Positions 19,374 through 29,576 of a stretch of DNA of 64,000 bases are shown one piece after another. The stretch comes from Bacillus sp. OV322 (GTDB lineage Bacteria > Bacillota > Bacilli > Bacillales > DSM-1321), in contig NZ_FOMA01000001.1 of assembly GCF_900112495.1 (NCBI RefSeq), positions 806,001 to 870,000 of the forward strand, in the 5' to 3' direction. A program made the position numbers and the translations under genes. The stretch's first letter is position 1, and the number at the start of each line of letters is the position of its first letter. The notes under the pieces are model-generated. The model was not told the DNA's origin and did not search any database. It saw nothing but the letters and a program-made list of their open reading frames with translations.

Positions 19374-21326
19374 ATGGGCAAAATATTGCAGCTTGACGAA
19401 GCATTATCAAATAAAATAGCGGCTGGAGAAGTTGTAGAGCGTCCTGCATCTGTAGTAAAAGAGCTAGCAGAGAATGCAATTGATGCCAATAGCTCCATCG
19501 TGGAAATAGAATTAGAAGAGGCAGGACTGGCTAAAATCAGGATCATTGATAATGGTGACGGAATCCTGCCTGATGATGTAGAAAAGGCGTTCAGGCGCCA
19601 TGCAACAAGCAAAATAAAGGATGAAAATGATTTATTCAGGATACGGACACTTGGATTCAGGGGAGAAGCACTGCCGAGCATTGCCTCTGTTTCTCATTTT
19701 GAATTGAAAAGCAGCACAGGAGAAGGTCCGGGAACACGAATTTTCCTAGAGGGCGGTTCTGTCAGGGAGCTAGAAGCTTCTTCAAGCAGAAAAGGAACAG
19801 ATATCACTGTATCAAGCTTATTTTACAATACACCTGCACGCTTAAAATATATGAAGACCATTCATACTGAACTAGGCAATATTACCGATGTTGTGAACAG
19901 GCTGGCATTGTCCCACCCGGAGGTATCTTTCAAGCTGACACACAACGAAAAAAAACTCCTGCATACAACAGGTAATGGAGATGTCCGCCAGGTGCTCGCC
20001 AGTATCTACGGCATGAATATCGCAAAGAAAATGATACCTGTTGAAGGAAGCTCTCTGGATTTCAAAATTTCAGGCTATGTGGCCCTTCCGGAAATCACCA
20101 GGGCTTCAAGAAACTATATATCTACGATGATCAACGGCAGATTCATTAAAAACTATGCATTGGCCAAGTCCATATTGAATGGCTATCATACCCTTTTGCC
20201 AATAGGACGATTTCCCATTGTATTATTATCAATAGAAATGGACCCCATTCTTGTTGATGTGAATGTGCACCCCTCAAAAATGGAGGTGCGGCTGAGCAAG
20301 GAAGCTGAACTGGATCAGCTGGTTTCCGATATGATTAAGGGTGCATTTAAAAAGATATCTTTAATTCCAAGCGGCTTTGTTCCTCCTAAAAAGGAAAAAC
20401 CAATTTCAGAACAAACTTCCCTGGATTTGGAGCATGCCGTCCAGCAGGGAAAACAAGTGCTCCAGGAGGCAAAAAAACAGTCTGAGCTTTTAAAGGAAAC
20501 GCTTGTGAAAGAACAACCAAGCGAGCAGCCTTTTTCCGGCTTTACAGGCAATGAGGAAATAAATGAACAAATTCATCGCGGCGGAAATTCCAGCGGATTC
20601 GCCGGAGAATTGTCTTCCTTAGGCGAAAACCAAACCCGGGTTATTGAGGCTGAAAAACCGGATGAGCAGATTTTCCAAACAGCCGAGGCATTTATGACGA
20701 CGGCCATGGAGCAGGAAGAATATGTATACAAAGAAACAGCAGAACGGGTGCCTCCTATGTATCCCATTGGCCAGATGCATGGCACATATATCTTTGCACA
20801 AAATGAAAAAGGCCTCTACATCATTGACCAGCATGCTGCCCAGGAGAGAATCAAATATGAATATTTCTCCGAAAAGGTGGGCACGGTTGAAAAAGAGCTG
20901 CAAGAGATGCTTATTCCAATTACTCTTGAATACTCAACAGATGAGTGCATCCGAATCAATGAGAATAAGGAAGAACTGGAAAAAGTAGGGGTCTTTTTGG
21001 AGGAGTTCGGCTACAACTCTTACATCGTCCGTGCACACCCTCAGTGGTTTCCAAAGGGAAATGAAAAAGGAATCATGGAGGAAATGATCGAACAGCTGCT
21101 TTCCATGAAGAAAGTGGATGTTAAAAAGCTAAGGGAAGCAGCAGCCATTCTTATGAGCTGCAAAGGCTCCATAAAAGCTAACCGCCATTTGCGCAATGAT
21201 GAAATACAAGCCCTGCTTGATCAGCTGCGAAAGACGGCAGATCCTTTCACATGCCCGCATGGAAGGCCGATTATTATTCAATACTCGATTTATGATATGG
21301 AAAAAATGTTTAAAAGGGTTATGTGA
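19374..21326 (+). CDS. mutL: MutL mismatch repair endonuclease
   Basis: MutL is a GHKL ATPase with [10 protein letters not shown] (~30), DNGDGI (~60) and [13 protein letters not shown] (~93). The C-terminal domain keeps the endonuclease motif [12 protein letters not shown], so it should have the nicking activity typical of MutL in bacteria lacking MutH. Of two in-frame ATGs, the second (19374) is better spaced from GAGG; the first (19368) lies almost on top of it. Resulting length is 650 residues. Confidence 0.96.
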   Translation: MGKILQLDEALSNKIAAGEVVERPASVVKELAENAIDANSSIVEIELEEAGLAKIRIIDNGDGILPDDVEKAFRRHATSKIKDENDLFRIRTLGFRGEALPSIASVSHFELKSSTGEGPGTRIFLEGGSVRELEASSSRKGTDITVSSLFYNTPARLKYMKTIHTELGNITDVVNRLALSHPEVSFKLTHNEKKLLHTTGNGDVRQVLASIYGMNIAKKMIPVEGSSLDFKISGYVALPEITRASRNYISTMINGRFIKNYALAKSILNGYHTLLPIGRFPIVLLSIEMDPILVDVNVHPSKMEVRLSKEAELDQLVSDMIKGAFKKISLIPSGFVPPKKEKPISEQTSLDLEHAVQQGKQVLQEAKKQSELLKETLVKEQPSEQPFSGFTGNEEINEQIHRGGNSSGFAGELSSLGENQTRVIEAEKPDEQIFQTAEAFMTTAMEQEEYVYKETAERVPPMYPIGQMHGTYIFAQNEKGLYIIDQHAAQERIKYEYFSEKVGTVEKELQEMLIPITLEYSTDECIRINENKEELEKVGVFLEEFGYNSYIVRAHPQWFPKGNEKGIMEEMIEQLLSMKKVDVKKLREAAAILMSCKGSIKANRHLRNDEIQALLDQLRKTADPFTCPHGRPIIIQYSIYDMEKMFKRVM

Positions 21327-21350
21327 AAAAAATCAGAAAAAAAACAAAGA

Positions 21351-21380
21351 AGGCAAGCCTGGCATAAACCAGGCTTGCCT
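21351..21380. terminator. Bidirectional terminator between mutL and the S1 gene
   Basis: A perfect 12-bp stem (AGGCAAGCCTGG / CCAGGCTTGCCT, 6-nt loop) sits between two convergent genes. T-rich sequence on one side and A-rich on the other allow it to serve both strands. Confidence 0.88.
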
Positions 21381-21424
21381 TTATCTATAGGTGATGCTAT
21401 AGGATTTGCTGGAAAGAGCAGCAG

Positions 21425-21859
21425 TTATCCGCGTCTTCCGCCTCGTCCGCCACGTTTTGTCTCAGTGTTGCGTTTGAGGGAGGATAGATTTTCTTCACTG
21501 GTTTTTAAAAAACGGGCCATTTTATCTTCGAAATTTTCTTTTGGCTTGAAATTTCCTTTTGAACGGCTATCAGGTCTTGCCTGGCGAGGCGGACGCTGTG
21601 AATAAGACGGTTTTTGCCCTTCAGGCCTGTCAATTGCCTTTTTGATGGATAGTGCAATTTTGCCTTCTTTTTCACTAATAACTTTTACTTCAATCAGGTC
21701 GCCCACTTTTAAGTGATCATTTACATCTTTAACATAGCTGTCTGCTACCTCGCTGATATGAACAAGACCGGTCGATCCTCCCGGAAGTTCAATAAATGCT
21801 CCAAAATTAGTGATTCCTGTAACTTTTCCTTGTACCTTGCTGCCTACTTCTACTGACAT
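21425..21859 (-). CDS. S1-domain RNA-binding protein (YabR-like)
   Basis: The protein is 144 residues with one S1 RNA-binding domain at the N-terminus (VGSKVQGKVTGITNFGAFIELPGG through IALSIKKA, residues ~4-75). A basic linker rich in Pro/Arg/Gln follows, ending in KRGGRGGRRG. This layout matches the small YabR-type S1 proteins of Bacillus. I chose the ATG of MSVEVGSK, where the S1 fold begins; the longer frame adds a non-homologous leader. The target RNA or ribosome role is not known from sequence. Confidence 0.82.
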   Translation of the reverse strand: MSVEVGSKVQGKVTGITNFGAFIELPGGSTGLVHISEVADSYVKDVNDHLKVGDLIEVKVISEKEGKIALSIKKAIDRPEGQKPSYSQRPPRQARPDSRSKGNFKPKENFEDKMARFLKTSEENLSSLKRNTETKRGGRGGRRG

Positions 21860-22292
21860 ATAAATAATGTTCCCCCTCAATGATTTTAAAAACACTTAAT
21901 TATAACAAACTATGTTAAAAAGAATCAACTATTGAAGGTTTTGTTCCATTTTTTCTAAGAAAAAAATCAAAATCCGCACTTAGTCTACTAATTAACAGCA
22001 CTTAAACCAGTGATGCTGATTATTAAAGCAGCATTAGCTGTTTAGCACAAGTTACCAGCAGTTTTGAATTGCCGCTTAAGAAACCTGAAGCGGACATGCC
22101 AATGAGGTATAGTTTCATTATCATACTTTTCAAAAATGGAAATCTAAAGGAAAGCGGCCATGACAAAGTAGAAGAAGACGGTTCGACTATGCGATTCAGC
22201 ATGGGAATCGAATTGATGGGTTATACCGAAAGAAGTCAATCATCTGGTATTAAAACGTTATAAACCAAAAGAGTGAGCAACGTTAATTCCAT
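21860..22292. other. Gene-free spacer, start of the accessory stretch
   Basis: I see no supported gene here. A 64-codon plus-strand frame (22069-22263) has no good ribosome binding site and matches nothing I recognise. Confidence 0.5.
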
Positions 22293-23708
22293 TTATTTTG
22301 ATCTTGGAACTATTTCAAAAATAGTTCCTTTATTTAAATCAGTTACTTTCATAGATCCATAAACTCCTAAATATAATCTCGTTTGATCCAAGTTCGTTCC
22401 CAAACTAACATAATACGCTGATTGAGAACCAAAATCATAATCAATATCCATTACACTAAAATCATTTAATTTACAATCCGCCCTTACTCTGCTATAAGCT
22501 AAAACACCTCTCGCCGGGGCTTGAGTTACTTCATGCCTGGCAAGGTCGGTAAACACAATGCCTCCCGTTAAAGCGGGGATTTCATTCCCCATATAAGGCT
22601 GCACTCCTGTAAGTGCAGTGCCGCCAAACTTTTCGGGACGGGTATCTTGATGAAAATAACTAATTAATGGCTGAATACCCCTTACTGAAGTTTTTGCAGC
22701 TTCATCGAAATAAGCAATGGTTTTCTCATTCACACTGGGATTTGCAGGGCAGGGATTTATCACCGAAGTAGGAAAGGCGCCTTCCCATCCCCGCCAGCCA
22801 AAGTTAATTAATCCTTCTTTGTCAGGTAAAGATTTAGAAGCTTGAATAAGCTGAGTAACCGGCAGCTTTTTATAATCAACGAATGAAAAAATCGATTCTG
22901 CGGAGTCCTGGCCGACATTTCCTGCATATTTGATATACTGATTATAAAACCTTTGAAATGAAATGCCTGGTATATTTCGAACGCCTTTGGCGATTAAGGT
23001 GAGCGTTTCCAGTATAGCTGCCGGAAGTTCGGTAAAGCGCGTGACTGCTGGAGGGTTATTGATAAATATATTCTTAAATACATCAATTTCGATTATTTTA
23101 CCGGCAATTTCATTATCATTCTGGCTTAAATTAAATGGATCAAAGCCTGATCCGCCATCTCCGGTTGTTAATACAAGTTGTCCGGTTTCAGGTGAAAAGT
23201 TTAAGCTATTGACACCATTATGATTTAAAAAGGGTCTTCTTAAGTTAAGTAATGTTCGCCGTTTCTGAGGGGAGCCGTTTGACGGCAGAATCCATTCTTC
23301 AACCGTATCGATATGATCATACCGGGTTTCTCTGTTTATCCACTCTAGGTTTAAAGTTCCGGAATCACACGGGTTAGGCTTAAAGCGTTCAGAAAGTGCT
23401 CCTGGACCCTGTGTTCCAGCAAGGGAATAATGCAGATAAAACAGACCGTTATAATAAAATTGGGGATGAAATGCGAGCCCGAGCAGCCCCCGCTCATCAT
23501 ATCCGCCAGACGCACCTAGTTTTATGATACGCGGACGAATATCTAAAAAATTCTTTACTGCACCGTTGGCTATGCAAAAAATCTCTCCTGCCTGAGTTGC
23601 AATAAATAATGTTTCAACTGAGTCACCTGGAAGTATAGTCGTTTTCAAAACAGTGGGTAAATTTATCTTACTTACAAGGGGCCGTAAACTAACCTTAGTT
23701 TTTTGCAA
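22293..23708 (-). CDS. Glucose/sorbosone-dehydrogenase-like beta-propeller protein
   Basis: The 471-residue product resembles the PQQ-dependent sugar dehydrogenase (GSDH) superfamily: GLLGLAFHPQFYYNGLFYLHYS (~95), a HNGVNSLNFSPETGQLVLTTGDGG repeat (~160) and YYVSLGTNLDQTRLYLG near the C-terminus fit a six-blade propeller. No signal peptide is visible, which is unusual for these normally exported enzymes, so an intracellular role or another non-enzymatic role is possible. The start is TTG with AAAAAGGAG upstream. Substrate and cofactor use are unproven. Confidence 0.7.
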   Translation of the reverse strand: MQKTKVSLRPLVSKINLPTVLKTTILPGDSVETLFIATQAGEIFCIANGAVKNFLDIRPRIIKLGASGGYDERGLLGLAFHPQFYYNGLFYLHYSLAGTQGPGALSERFKPNPCDSGTLNLEWINRETRYDHIDTVEEWILPSNGSPQKRRTLLNLRRPFLNHNGVNSLNFSPETGQLVLTTGDGGSGFDPFNLSQNDNEIAGKIIEIDVFKNIFINNPPAVTRFTELPAAILETLTLIAKGVRNIPGISFQRFYNQYIKYAGNVGQDSAESIFSFVDYKKLPVTQLIQASKSLPDKEGLINFGWRGWEGAFPTSVINPCPANPSVNEKTIAYFDEAAKTSVRGIQPLISYFHQDTRPEKFGGTALTGVQPYMGNEIPALTGGIVFTDLARHEVTQAPARGVLAYSRVRADCKLNDFSVMDIDYDFGSQSAYYVSLGTNLDQTRLYLGVYGSMKVTDLNKGTIFEIVPRSK

Positions 23709-23926
23709 CTAAATCTACACTCCTTTTTACTTAAAAGAATATGATTAGAACTATTTCATTCGGTACAAGATCTAGTGCGGGGAGAATGATACCCAAACAA
23801 CGGACTTATAGAGATGAAGAGATTGTCTATCGGTGATTTTTTTTGAATAAATAGAGCAATACTTAAAAACATTGCACAAAAAAACGGAGGGCATGATCGG
23901 AGGCATGGTATCGGTTATGACAAGAA

Positions 23927-24524
23927 TCATTTCCTACGTTTATTAGCCGGCAGGTATATCATCAATCGGTTTAGTATGAACAGGCCTAACTCTGCCCACA
24001 CCCAGCAATATAAAAAACAAGAAACCAATATTACTAGGATTGCTTCGCAGTTGAGTATTGTAATAGCAGGACCAAGTACAGGGAACTTAAATAAGCAAAT
24101 AAGAATCAATATACCGCATAGTAACGATACTGCAGAAAAAGACACTCTAAGAAATCTTTGTTTAAACACTTTGAATGTTAATCCAAGTGTAACTCCCAGC
24201 AGTCCAGTAGTGAAAGGAAAGACTAATAGTTTACCAGGCTGCATAAGCAGCAGTAACAATATAGCCAAAAAAATATGAGAGAAAACCATGTTTTATTGAA
24301 ATTACAATTGAAATGAAAATGGGTAATGTAGCAAATGGACTTATGCCATAACCTATCCCCGGAAAAAAACCGCCAGCAGATTGAAATATTGCTGCAAAAC
24401 AGCTGAAAACAGATGCGTTGATGAGTTTCCAGATGGGAGATGAATTATTTTGGACAAAAGAAAAGCCGTCCATATCCTGTTGCGCCCTGAACCAGTAACG
24501 TACAGTCCAAAACATTTCACTCAC
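23927..24524 (-). pseudogene. Multi-pass membrane protein split by a frameshift
   Basis: Two overlapping minus-strand frames look like halves of one gene. The first (24524 to 24231, 97 aa) starts MSEMFWTVRYWF and runs to KHGFLSYFFGYIVTAAY. The second (to 23927, 120 aa) enters in the next frame and continues with LMQPGKLLVFPFTTGLLG and three more hydrophobic helices. In the overlap both frames encode similar hydrophobic sequence, as expected if one base was gained or lost near 24235-24285. The function is unknown; the layout suggests about five transmembrane segments. A sequencing error is an alternative. Confidence 0.6.
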
Positions 24525-24707
24525 CTCTTCAACTTACTCTTTATCTATCCTTACTTATATACGCCATTGAATCCTTATTATGCAATAAAATGGCATAGCA
24601 GAACCACTCGATTGATTGCAGAATAGGACATCTGCAAATAGAAAACATGGCTGCCTATTTCCTAAATTGTATTTTTACGTAAATTATAATGAAAGAAAGG
24701 TGATTGT

Positions 24708-25282
24708 ATGGGAGAAAAGAATGATGTTAATTTATATTCCTCAGATCCTTCACAGTGCTGCTTTGAACCCTTAATATGCCCTAGCCCCATTACTTCATTT
24801 AATCCTGTTCCGCAATATCCCAAATTGATAAAACAGCATTTATTAGCCAGTTTTCCAGTGTTATAGGAGGGGTTACTATTAAAAGTAATGTTTATGTAGC
24901 CCCGAATGTAAGTATACGCGCTGATGAGGGAACCCCATTTTATATAGGTTCAAATACCAATCTCCAGGATGGAGTAATTTTACATGGGTTATTGAATAAA
25001 AAGATTACGTCTGGAGGGAAAAAGTACTCTATATTTATTGGCAATGAGGTGTCCATAGCTCACCGTGCTCTTGTACATGGTCCTTGTTATATTGGCGACA
25101 AAGTATTTGTTGGGTTTAACTGCATCGTATATAATGCAATTGTGGAAAAGGGTTCATTTATTTCTTATAATGCAGTAGTAACAAACGGGGTCCGGATTCG
25201 GCCGAATCGATTCGTGCCTCCTGGGGCACACATCGACACTCAAGAAAAAGCGGATGCGCTGCCCAGGGTAACCAAAAGATAG
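24708..25282 (+). pseudogene. Gamma-carbonic-anhydrase-like hexapeptide protein, frameshifted
   Basis: An ATG with AAAGGTGAT upstream opens a frame that reads to PQYPK near 24823. Homology then continues one frame over from IDKTAFISQFSSVIGG (24824) to the stop at 25282. The second part carries left-handed beta-helix hexapeptides and gamma-CA landmarks: RADEGTPFYIGSNTNLQDGVILHG, then GNEVSIAHRALVHGPCYIG and GFNCIVYNA, with His residues at the expected zinc positions. It is most like the CamH/CcmM group. A one-base deletion in the run CCCAAATTGAT would explain the break. The rest of the gene looks intact, so the damage is recent or is a read error. Confidence 0.72.
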
Positions 25283-25795
25283 CCGGGAACTTGCTATCGA
25301 GGTTCAACGGGTCAATCAGGAATTCCCCGCATCGTACCACCTGTTATTGGGTAATGATAGATGCTCCTGTGGAATAGGTTAGGACAAACATAATTAGGTG
25401 AAAATTGGACAAGTAATTTAGAAGTGTGAATGCATGTTATTTCTTTGAAGGATAAAAACAAAATTGCATCAGTTCAGAGAATAGTCCGGAATGTTTCCAT
25501 GTGTTAAAATAAAAAGCAATAGAAAAGTGCCATGTGAAAGGCTCTTTTTTACTTTGAACATGATGAATAAGCATATAAACATCTCTAAGTCCCAGAAGGA
25601 TATAGAAGCTGAATTTATTATTTACGAACAAAAAGCCCATGTCGGAGTGTGTTTTCCCTTTAAATGGATTCTCCTATCCATCCCTTTACAGTTTGTGATT
25701 ACGAAATTCAGTTTCAGGATCAATACACATGAACTGGCAAATCTATAAAAATGAAACTCTGCACATTGTTGAATTTAAATATAGGGAGTATTCAG
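25283..25795. other. Gene-free stretch, one doubtful frame
   Basis: An 85-codon frame at 25491-25748 has no good ribosome binding site, odd composition and no recognisable similarity, so I do not call it. The rest shows no RNA gene or repeat. Confidence 0.45.
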
Positions 25796-26449
25796 ATGGA
25801 GTATTTTAAATATCAAGTCAAATCATTGAATATAGGAAAAGTCGAAACACTAACATATGGCGGCAGAACATTTGAATCAGCCATCAGAAAGAAATCTGTC
25901 CAAGAACCCATTTTCCTAAGTAAAACAGGATTAAGCAGTGATGAACAAGCCTATAAAGATCATGGCGGAGAGGATAAAGCTTTATGTTTATATCCTTATG
26001 ATCACTATTCCTATTGGAGTGAGGTTTTACATTTTAGTGATACAGCCTTATTTGGCGAAAATTTAACTGTAGAGGGATTAAAAGAGGATAATGCTCACAT
26101 AGGAGATATTTTTGCTTTTGGTGAGGCTGTTATTCAGGTTTCCGAACCAAGAAATCCCTGTTATAAACTCGCAGCAAAGTATCAGGTCCCGGATATGGTT
26201 ATCCGAATGAGAAATACTGGCTATACTGGATTTCTTTTAAGAGTATTGAAAGAAGGGCAGGTCACGCCAAACGATGATTTGGTACTCCTTGAACCACATC
26301 CAGAACAAGTATCTGTTGCATCAGTGAATGATGTGAAATTTTTTGACAGATTAAATAAAGATAAACTGGAAAAAGTAGTATCGGTTGATGCCTTATCTGA
26401 AAGTCTTCGTGCATCATTATTAAAACAATTAAAATCAAAAGCTACTTGA
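25796..26449 (+). CDS. MOSC-domain protein (YiiM/YflK-like)
   Basis: The 217-residue protein matches the MOSC plus 3-alpha-domain family, which in E. coli YiiM and related proteins binds molybdenum cofactor and reduces N-hydroxylated compounds. Family features: KTGLSSDEQAYKDHGGEDKALCLYPYDHYSYW (~45-75), FGENLTVEGL (~90), and the conserved Cys in VSEPRNPCYKLA (~120). I chose the ATG after AGGGAG; the longer frame starts in unrelated sequence. It stands alone with no molybdenum genes nearby. Confidence 0.85.
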   Translation: MEYFKYQVKSLNIGKVETLTYGGRTFESAIRKKSVQEPIFLSKTGLSSDEQAYKDHGGEDKALCLYPYDHYSYWSEVLHFSDTALFGENLTVEGLKEDNAHIGDIFAFGEAVIQVSEPRNPCYKLAAKYQVPDMVIRMRNTGYTGFLLRVLKEGQVTPNDDLVLLEPHPEQVSVASVNDVKFFDRLNKDKLEKVVSVDALSESLRASLLKQLKSKAT

Positions 26450-26560
26450 TTATAGTGCAGACTGAGATTGGCTGAATGAATTCCCAGAAAAGATATAAGG
26501 AAAAGAAGCGGTACTGCGATAAGTAAACTCCCTTATCTGTAAATGCCTAAAAATTCTTAG

Positions 26561-26713
26561 GGCACGATTATTAAAATAGTCAGCGGATGTTATCTCTACG
26601 TAATTGGAGTAAACCCCCAGCAAGCACCAGTATTAATGCAGAATACTCTTTCTTTGGATATCCATTATGAACTTTCTTTTGAAAAATTTTTAAAGAAGCA
26701 TAAAAAGAATTGA
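26561..26713 (+). pseudogene. C-terminal remnant of an unknown gene
   Basis: An in-frame stretch without a start codon encodes about 50 plausible residues: IVSGCYLYVIGVNPQQAPVL, then MQNTLSLDIHYELSFEKF and a Lys-rich end. It is directly followed by a terminator. A stop codon precedes it, and no longer frame connects. It looks like the surviving 3' end of a lost gene. I do not recognise the family. Confidence 0.4.
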
Positions 26714-26714
26714 G

Positions 26715-26746
26715 AAAGCTGTTCACATTTAGTGGACAGCTTTTTT
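26715..26746 (+). terminator. Terminator after the gene remnant
   Basis: An AAAGCTGT.CAC/GTG.ACAGCTTT stem is followed by a T-tract, starting 2 nt after the stop codon of the remnant. Confidence 0.8.
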
Positions 26747-26862
26747 ACCTGTGTCTAAAGTAAAACATGGTATTAAGACGAGACAGGTTCCCCTGCAATT
26801 AAAATTAACTGTTTGATTTTACACCAGGGATCATTCTAGTAAGATCGGTTTTCTGTATTGAG

Positions 26863-27345
26863 TCAAACAAGGTCTGTATCAGGAGGATTGTAACCTAAAT
26901 GACGAGCCATCGATACTATTTGCCCCTTATGATGAAACTCATGCGTTTCGGTATGAGTTAGAAGCCAAAGAGGAGTGGTACTCCATGGTTCTTTCTGCCA
27001 CTTTACCTGGTTAGCTATTTTATCGAAATAGCGGGAATTAAATTCCTCTAAAAACTTTTGTACTATTTCATCAACTAAATCAAATCTCTCTCTAACTTTC
27101 TTTACATTAGAATGTTCGATTTCAAATTCGGCAGCGAACTTAAAATCCGGCTGTTTAAGAGCAAATCTCCCAAGCCAGCTTAAATAGCAGTCGGAAACGT
27201 GAATATGGGTTCTGATAATAGACGAGTGCCCGAAGCCAGATACTGTTTCATGCAGCTTTTCCAACGGAATATCTTCTAAAAACATAAACAATACTTGTCT
27301 TGTAGAACTAATAAAAGCGTATTGTTCCTTTAAAACATTTAACAT
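26863..27345 (-). CDS. DinB-family protein
   Basis: The 160-residue protein fits the DinB/YfiT-like four-helix metalloprotein family. The three expected metal-binding histidines can be placed: His in IIRTHIHVSDCYLSWLG (~45-50) and two in THTETHEFHHKGQIV (~133-140). Members act as metal-dependent transferases, some with bacillithiol, but many are uncharacterised. Start ATG has GAGAGGA upstream. Confidence 0.8.
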   Translation of the reverse strand: MLNVLKEQYAFISSTRQVLFMFLEDIPLEKLHETVSGFGHSSIIRTHIHVSDCYLSWLGRFALKQPDFKFAAEFEIEHSNVKKVRERFDLVDEIVQKFLEEFNSRYFDKIANQVKWQKEPWSTTPLWLLTHTETHEFHHKGQIVSMARHLGYNPPDTDLV

Positions 27346-27509
27346 TCAGATCCATCCTCTCTGTAACTTTGAAACTAATTACTGTATTACCTTTCTTTAT
27401 AGATATATAAGATACCTTTTTCTTAATTAACAAATTATCTCTTAAGCTTTATAGCTGACGATTGTATATATTTTACAAAGTAGATAGAATTAGCTTGTTG
27501 ATAACTGCT

Positions 27510-27857
27510 TTAATGTAAAGAGAAATTTTCGACTACTGTAATATCAAACCTGCCATCATGTTTGATACCCTTAATTTCAACTAAAATGGTACCGCGAAAA
27601 TCCTTAGTGAAATTCTCGAATATATATTGTCTCTCCATTATTTTCAACTTTTTATTTTCGTGCATTAAGTAAAGTGGTGTTATGCCCGTAACATTCATGT
27701 TAAATAGACTAATTAGTTTCCTTGCTCCAGGTTTCAATATCTTAATGGAAGGAATTTTTCCCTTGTCTCTATCAAAGGTAACTGAAATGTTCTCCAAGAT
27801 ATGACTAGTATTATTGTCTATATAAATTAAAGGAAGAGTTTGCATACCGATAAACAT
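27510..27857 (-). CDS. Hypothetical protein, 115 residues
   Basis: The product is a predicted soluble beta-rich protein (alternating hydrophobic strands such as LIYIDNNTSHILENISVTF and GTILVEIKGIKHDGRFDI) with no signal peptide, helix or motif that I recognise. The ATG follows GCGGGTG. It stands alone, with AT-rich flanks. An internal start at residue 5 (MQTLPL) is possible. Confidence 0.55.
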   Translation of the reverse strand: MFIGMQTLPLIYIDNNTSHILENISVTFDRDKGKIPSIKILKPGARKLISLFNMNVTGITPLYLMHENKKLKIMERQYIFENFTKDFRGTILVEIKGIKHDGRFDITVVENFSLH

Positions 27858-28061
27858 ATTTTCACCCGCTTGTAATTTTTATAAAAAATATCCAGACTAT
27901 CATAAACTCAGTATCTACTTATGGGGGTCAGGAACTGCTCTTTATCTGTGGTATGACTGTGCGGATTTTGTTTAATCATAATGCAATGTTAATGCAATTG
28001 CTGAAAACAAATAAAAAAAGTAATTTATGATGAAATATATGTGTAAGGAGTAGAGTTAATT

Positions 28062-28739
28062 TTGGAAGATTTAATCAAGCAGCTTAAAAATGAAAATAAT
28101 AAAGACAAGTTATCTAACATTTTGGAAGTTATTGAAAGAAAAGGATTAGAAGACTGTGCACCTATTTTACCTTTTCTATCTGATAGACGATATCAAGTTA
28201 GACACAGTGCAATTAAAGCTTTAAGAAAGTGCAATGGTATAAAAATAGAAGAGGCGCTTATTCAAGTTCTGCTTCATCCAATAGATATGGATGATTTAAT
28301 ATATGCTAATGGAGTCCTTTCTGAAATTGGTACAGCTAATGCGATACCTTTTTTAATAAATTTATTGGATCATCATAAAGATGATGTAAAAGGCTCTGCA
28401 TTATATGCCCTTAGTGAGATTGGAGGTAATGAATTGCTGCCCGTTTTTATAAAGGCACTTACAGAAGGTACTTTCGGCCTGAAATCATGTGCAACATCAG
28501 CAATTCATCGTCATGGTGATGAAACAGCTGTCAATGCGGTAATAGCCAGAGTGAAAACCATTTTAAAAAGAAAAAGAAAACGTGGATCAGATGAATTAAT
28601 TCTGGCAATAGATTTTTTAAATAAATTTAGAGAGAACAATCCACAAATAAAAGAGTTATTTAATTGGATAAAAGTTAAAAGAAGAGATTACTTATTTAGA
28701 GAAGAAGAATTTTGGATGGAAGTAAATATCGATATATAA
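28062..28739 (+). CDS. HEAT-repeat protein
   Basis: The 225-residue helical protein has HEAT/PBS-lyase-type repeats: CAPILPFLSDRRYQVRHSAIKAL (~30-55), AIPFLINLLDHHKDDVKGSALYAL (~90-115), LLPVFIKALTEGTFGLKSCATSA (~122-145). Such repeats are protein-interaction scaffolds and the partner is unknown. The TTG start has AAGGAG upstream, 11 nt away. It is not linked to neighbours in an obvious operon. Confidence 0.75.
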   Translation: MEDLIKQLKNENNKDKLSNILEVIERKGLEDCAPILPFLSDRRYQVRHSAIKALRKCNGIKIEEALIQVLLHPIDMDDLIYANGVLSEIGTANAIPFLINLLDHHKDDVKGSALYALSEIGGNELLPVFIKALTEGTFGLKSCATSAIHRHGDETAVNAVIARVKTILKRKRKRGSDELILAIDFLNKFRENNPQIKELFNWIKVKRRDYLFREEEFWMEVNIDI

Positions 28740-28931
28740 GTTTATGAATTTTCTCGGCTAATGTATTTTAGGCAGGGGGCCTCTGACTTAGCTGGAATAT
28801 CTTTGAAAGTCATATCTACTTCACACCTAATCTATTACGTTAAAGATTCGTAAGAAAAATAACTGATTATTTCTATTATATGGTAAAATATATTGTATTA
28901 TCCAGTGTTTAGAAGGAAAGAAGGGTTCTAT

Positions 28932-29021
28932 TTGTCACTTTCGCTAATTTTTTTACTTGGGCTGTTAATGATTTTCCTGATTACAGCCTTTAAAAATAAT
29001 CCGCTACTGGAAACTACTTGA
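28932..29021 (+). CDS. 29-residue membrane peptide, coupled to the next gene
   Basis: A TTG codon after GAAGGAAAGAAGGG opens a 29-codon frame: a single hydrophobic helix (SLSLIFLLGLLMIFLITAF) and a short polar end (KNNPLLETT). Its TGA stop overlaps the TTG start of the next gene (TTGA). The overlap and ribosome binding site suggest it is translated and couples expression of the membrane protein behind it. Function is unknown. Confidence 0.5.
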   Translation: MSLSLIFLLGLLMIFLITAFKNNPLLETT

Positions 29022-29467
29022 CCAAAAATGCCATTCGCCTTTTGTACAAGAAAGCATGGTTTCAAGGATATTGGCGGAGCGGATTATTTTTATTTGCCGT
29101 AAATGCACTTCTTTTCAGTACCACGGTTCTTCTGCTTTATATTCTTATCTTCATCCAAATTCCTTATCTCCACATTGCTGTGATGGGGTTTGCCGTTTAT
29201 GCGAGCATATTAGCCTGGTTTTCTATAGGTAAGTCATGGGATGGGACAAGGAGAAATCGATTAAAAATGGGGCTAATAGGCAGCAGCTTTTATGTCCTTG
29301 TTTCTGCACTGATTATTTATAAAGAGTGTCATTTAAAACCAGCATACCCAGGCGATGATACATTCATGGCAGCCATAGGTTTACTGGCTGCTCTGATTGT
29401 ATCATCTGTCGCTTTTATCGTTTGCTTAGTTTTTACGGCATTTTCGGGAAGAAAAGGGAATGTCTGA
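29018..29467 (+). CDS. Membrane protein, four predicted helices
   Basis: The 149-residue protein has four hydrophobic segments (approximately residues 19-43, 47-70, 88-108, 119-143) and short basic loops, starting from a TTG that overlaps the upstream peptide stop. No family is recognised. The coupled arrangement with the 29-residue peptide suggests both act in the membrane. Confidence 0.6.
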   Translation: MTKNAIRLLYKKAWFQGYWRSGLFLFAVNALLFSTTVLLLYILIFIQIPYLHIAVMGFAVYASILAWFSIGKSWDGTRRNRLKMGLIGSSFYVLVSALIIYKECHLKPAYPGDDTFMAAIGLLAALIVSSVAFIVCLVFTAFSGRKGNV

Positions 29468-29576
29468 TTTTATACCCGCAGAGGTTAGGTTTTTGTAATA
29501 ATATGAAGCTGATACTGTCTGAAGAATAGCGATAGAAAGCCTGGGATATACTAAGGGAAAAAAAAGGTTGTAGAAA

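Noticed and set aside
22069-22263. 64-codon frame upstream of the sugar-dehydrogenase-like gene
   Set aside because: No ribosome binding site and no recognisable similarity.
25491-25748. 85-codon plus-strand frame upstream of the MOSC gene
   Set aside because: No ribosome binding site, no similarity and odd residue composition.
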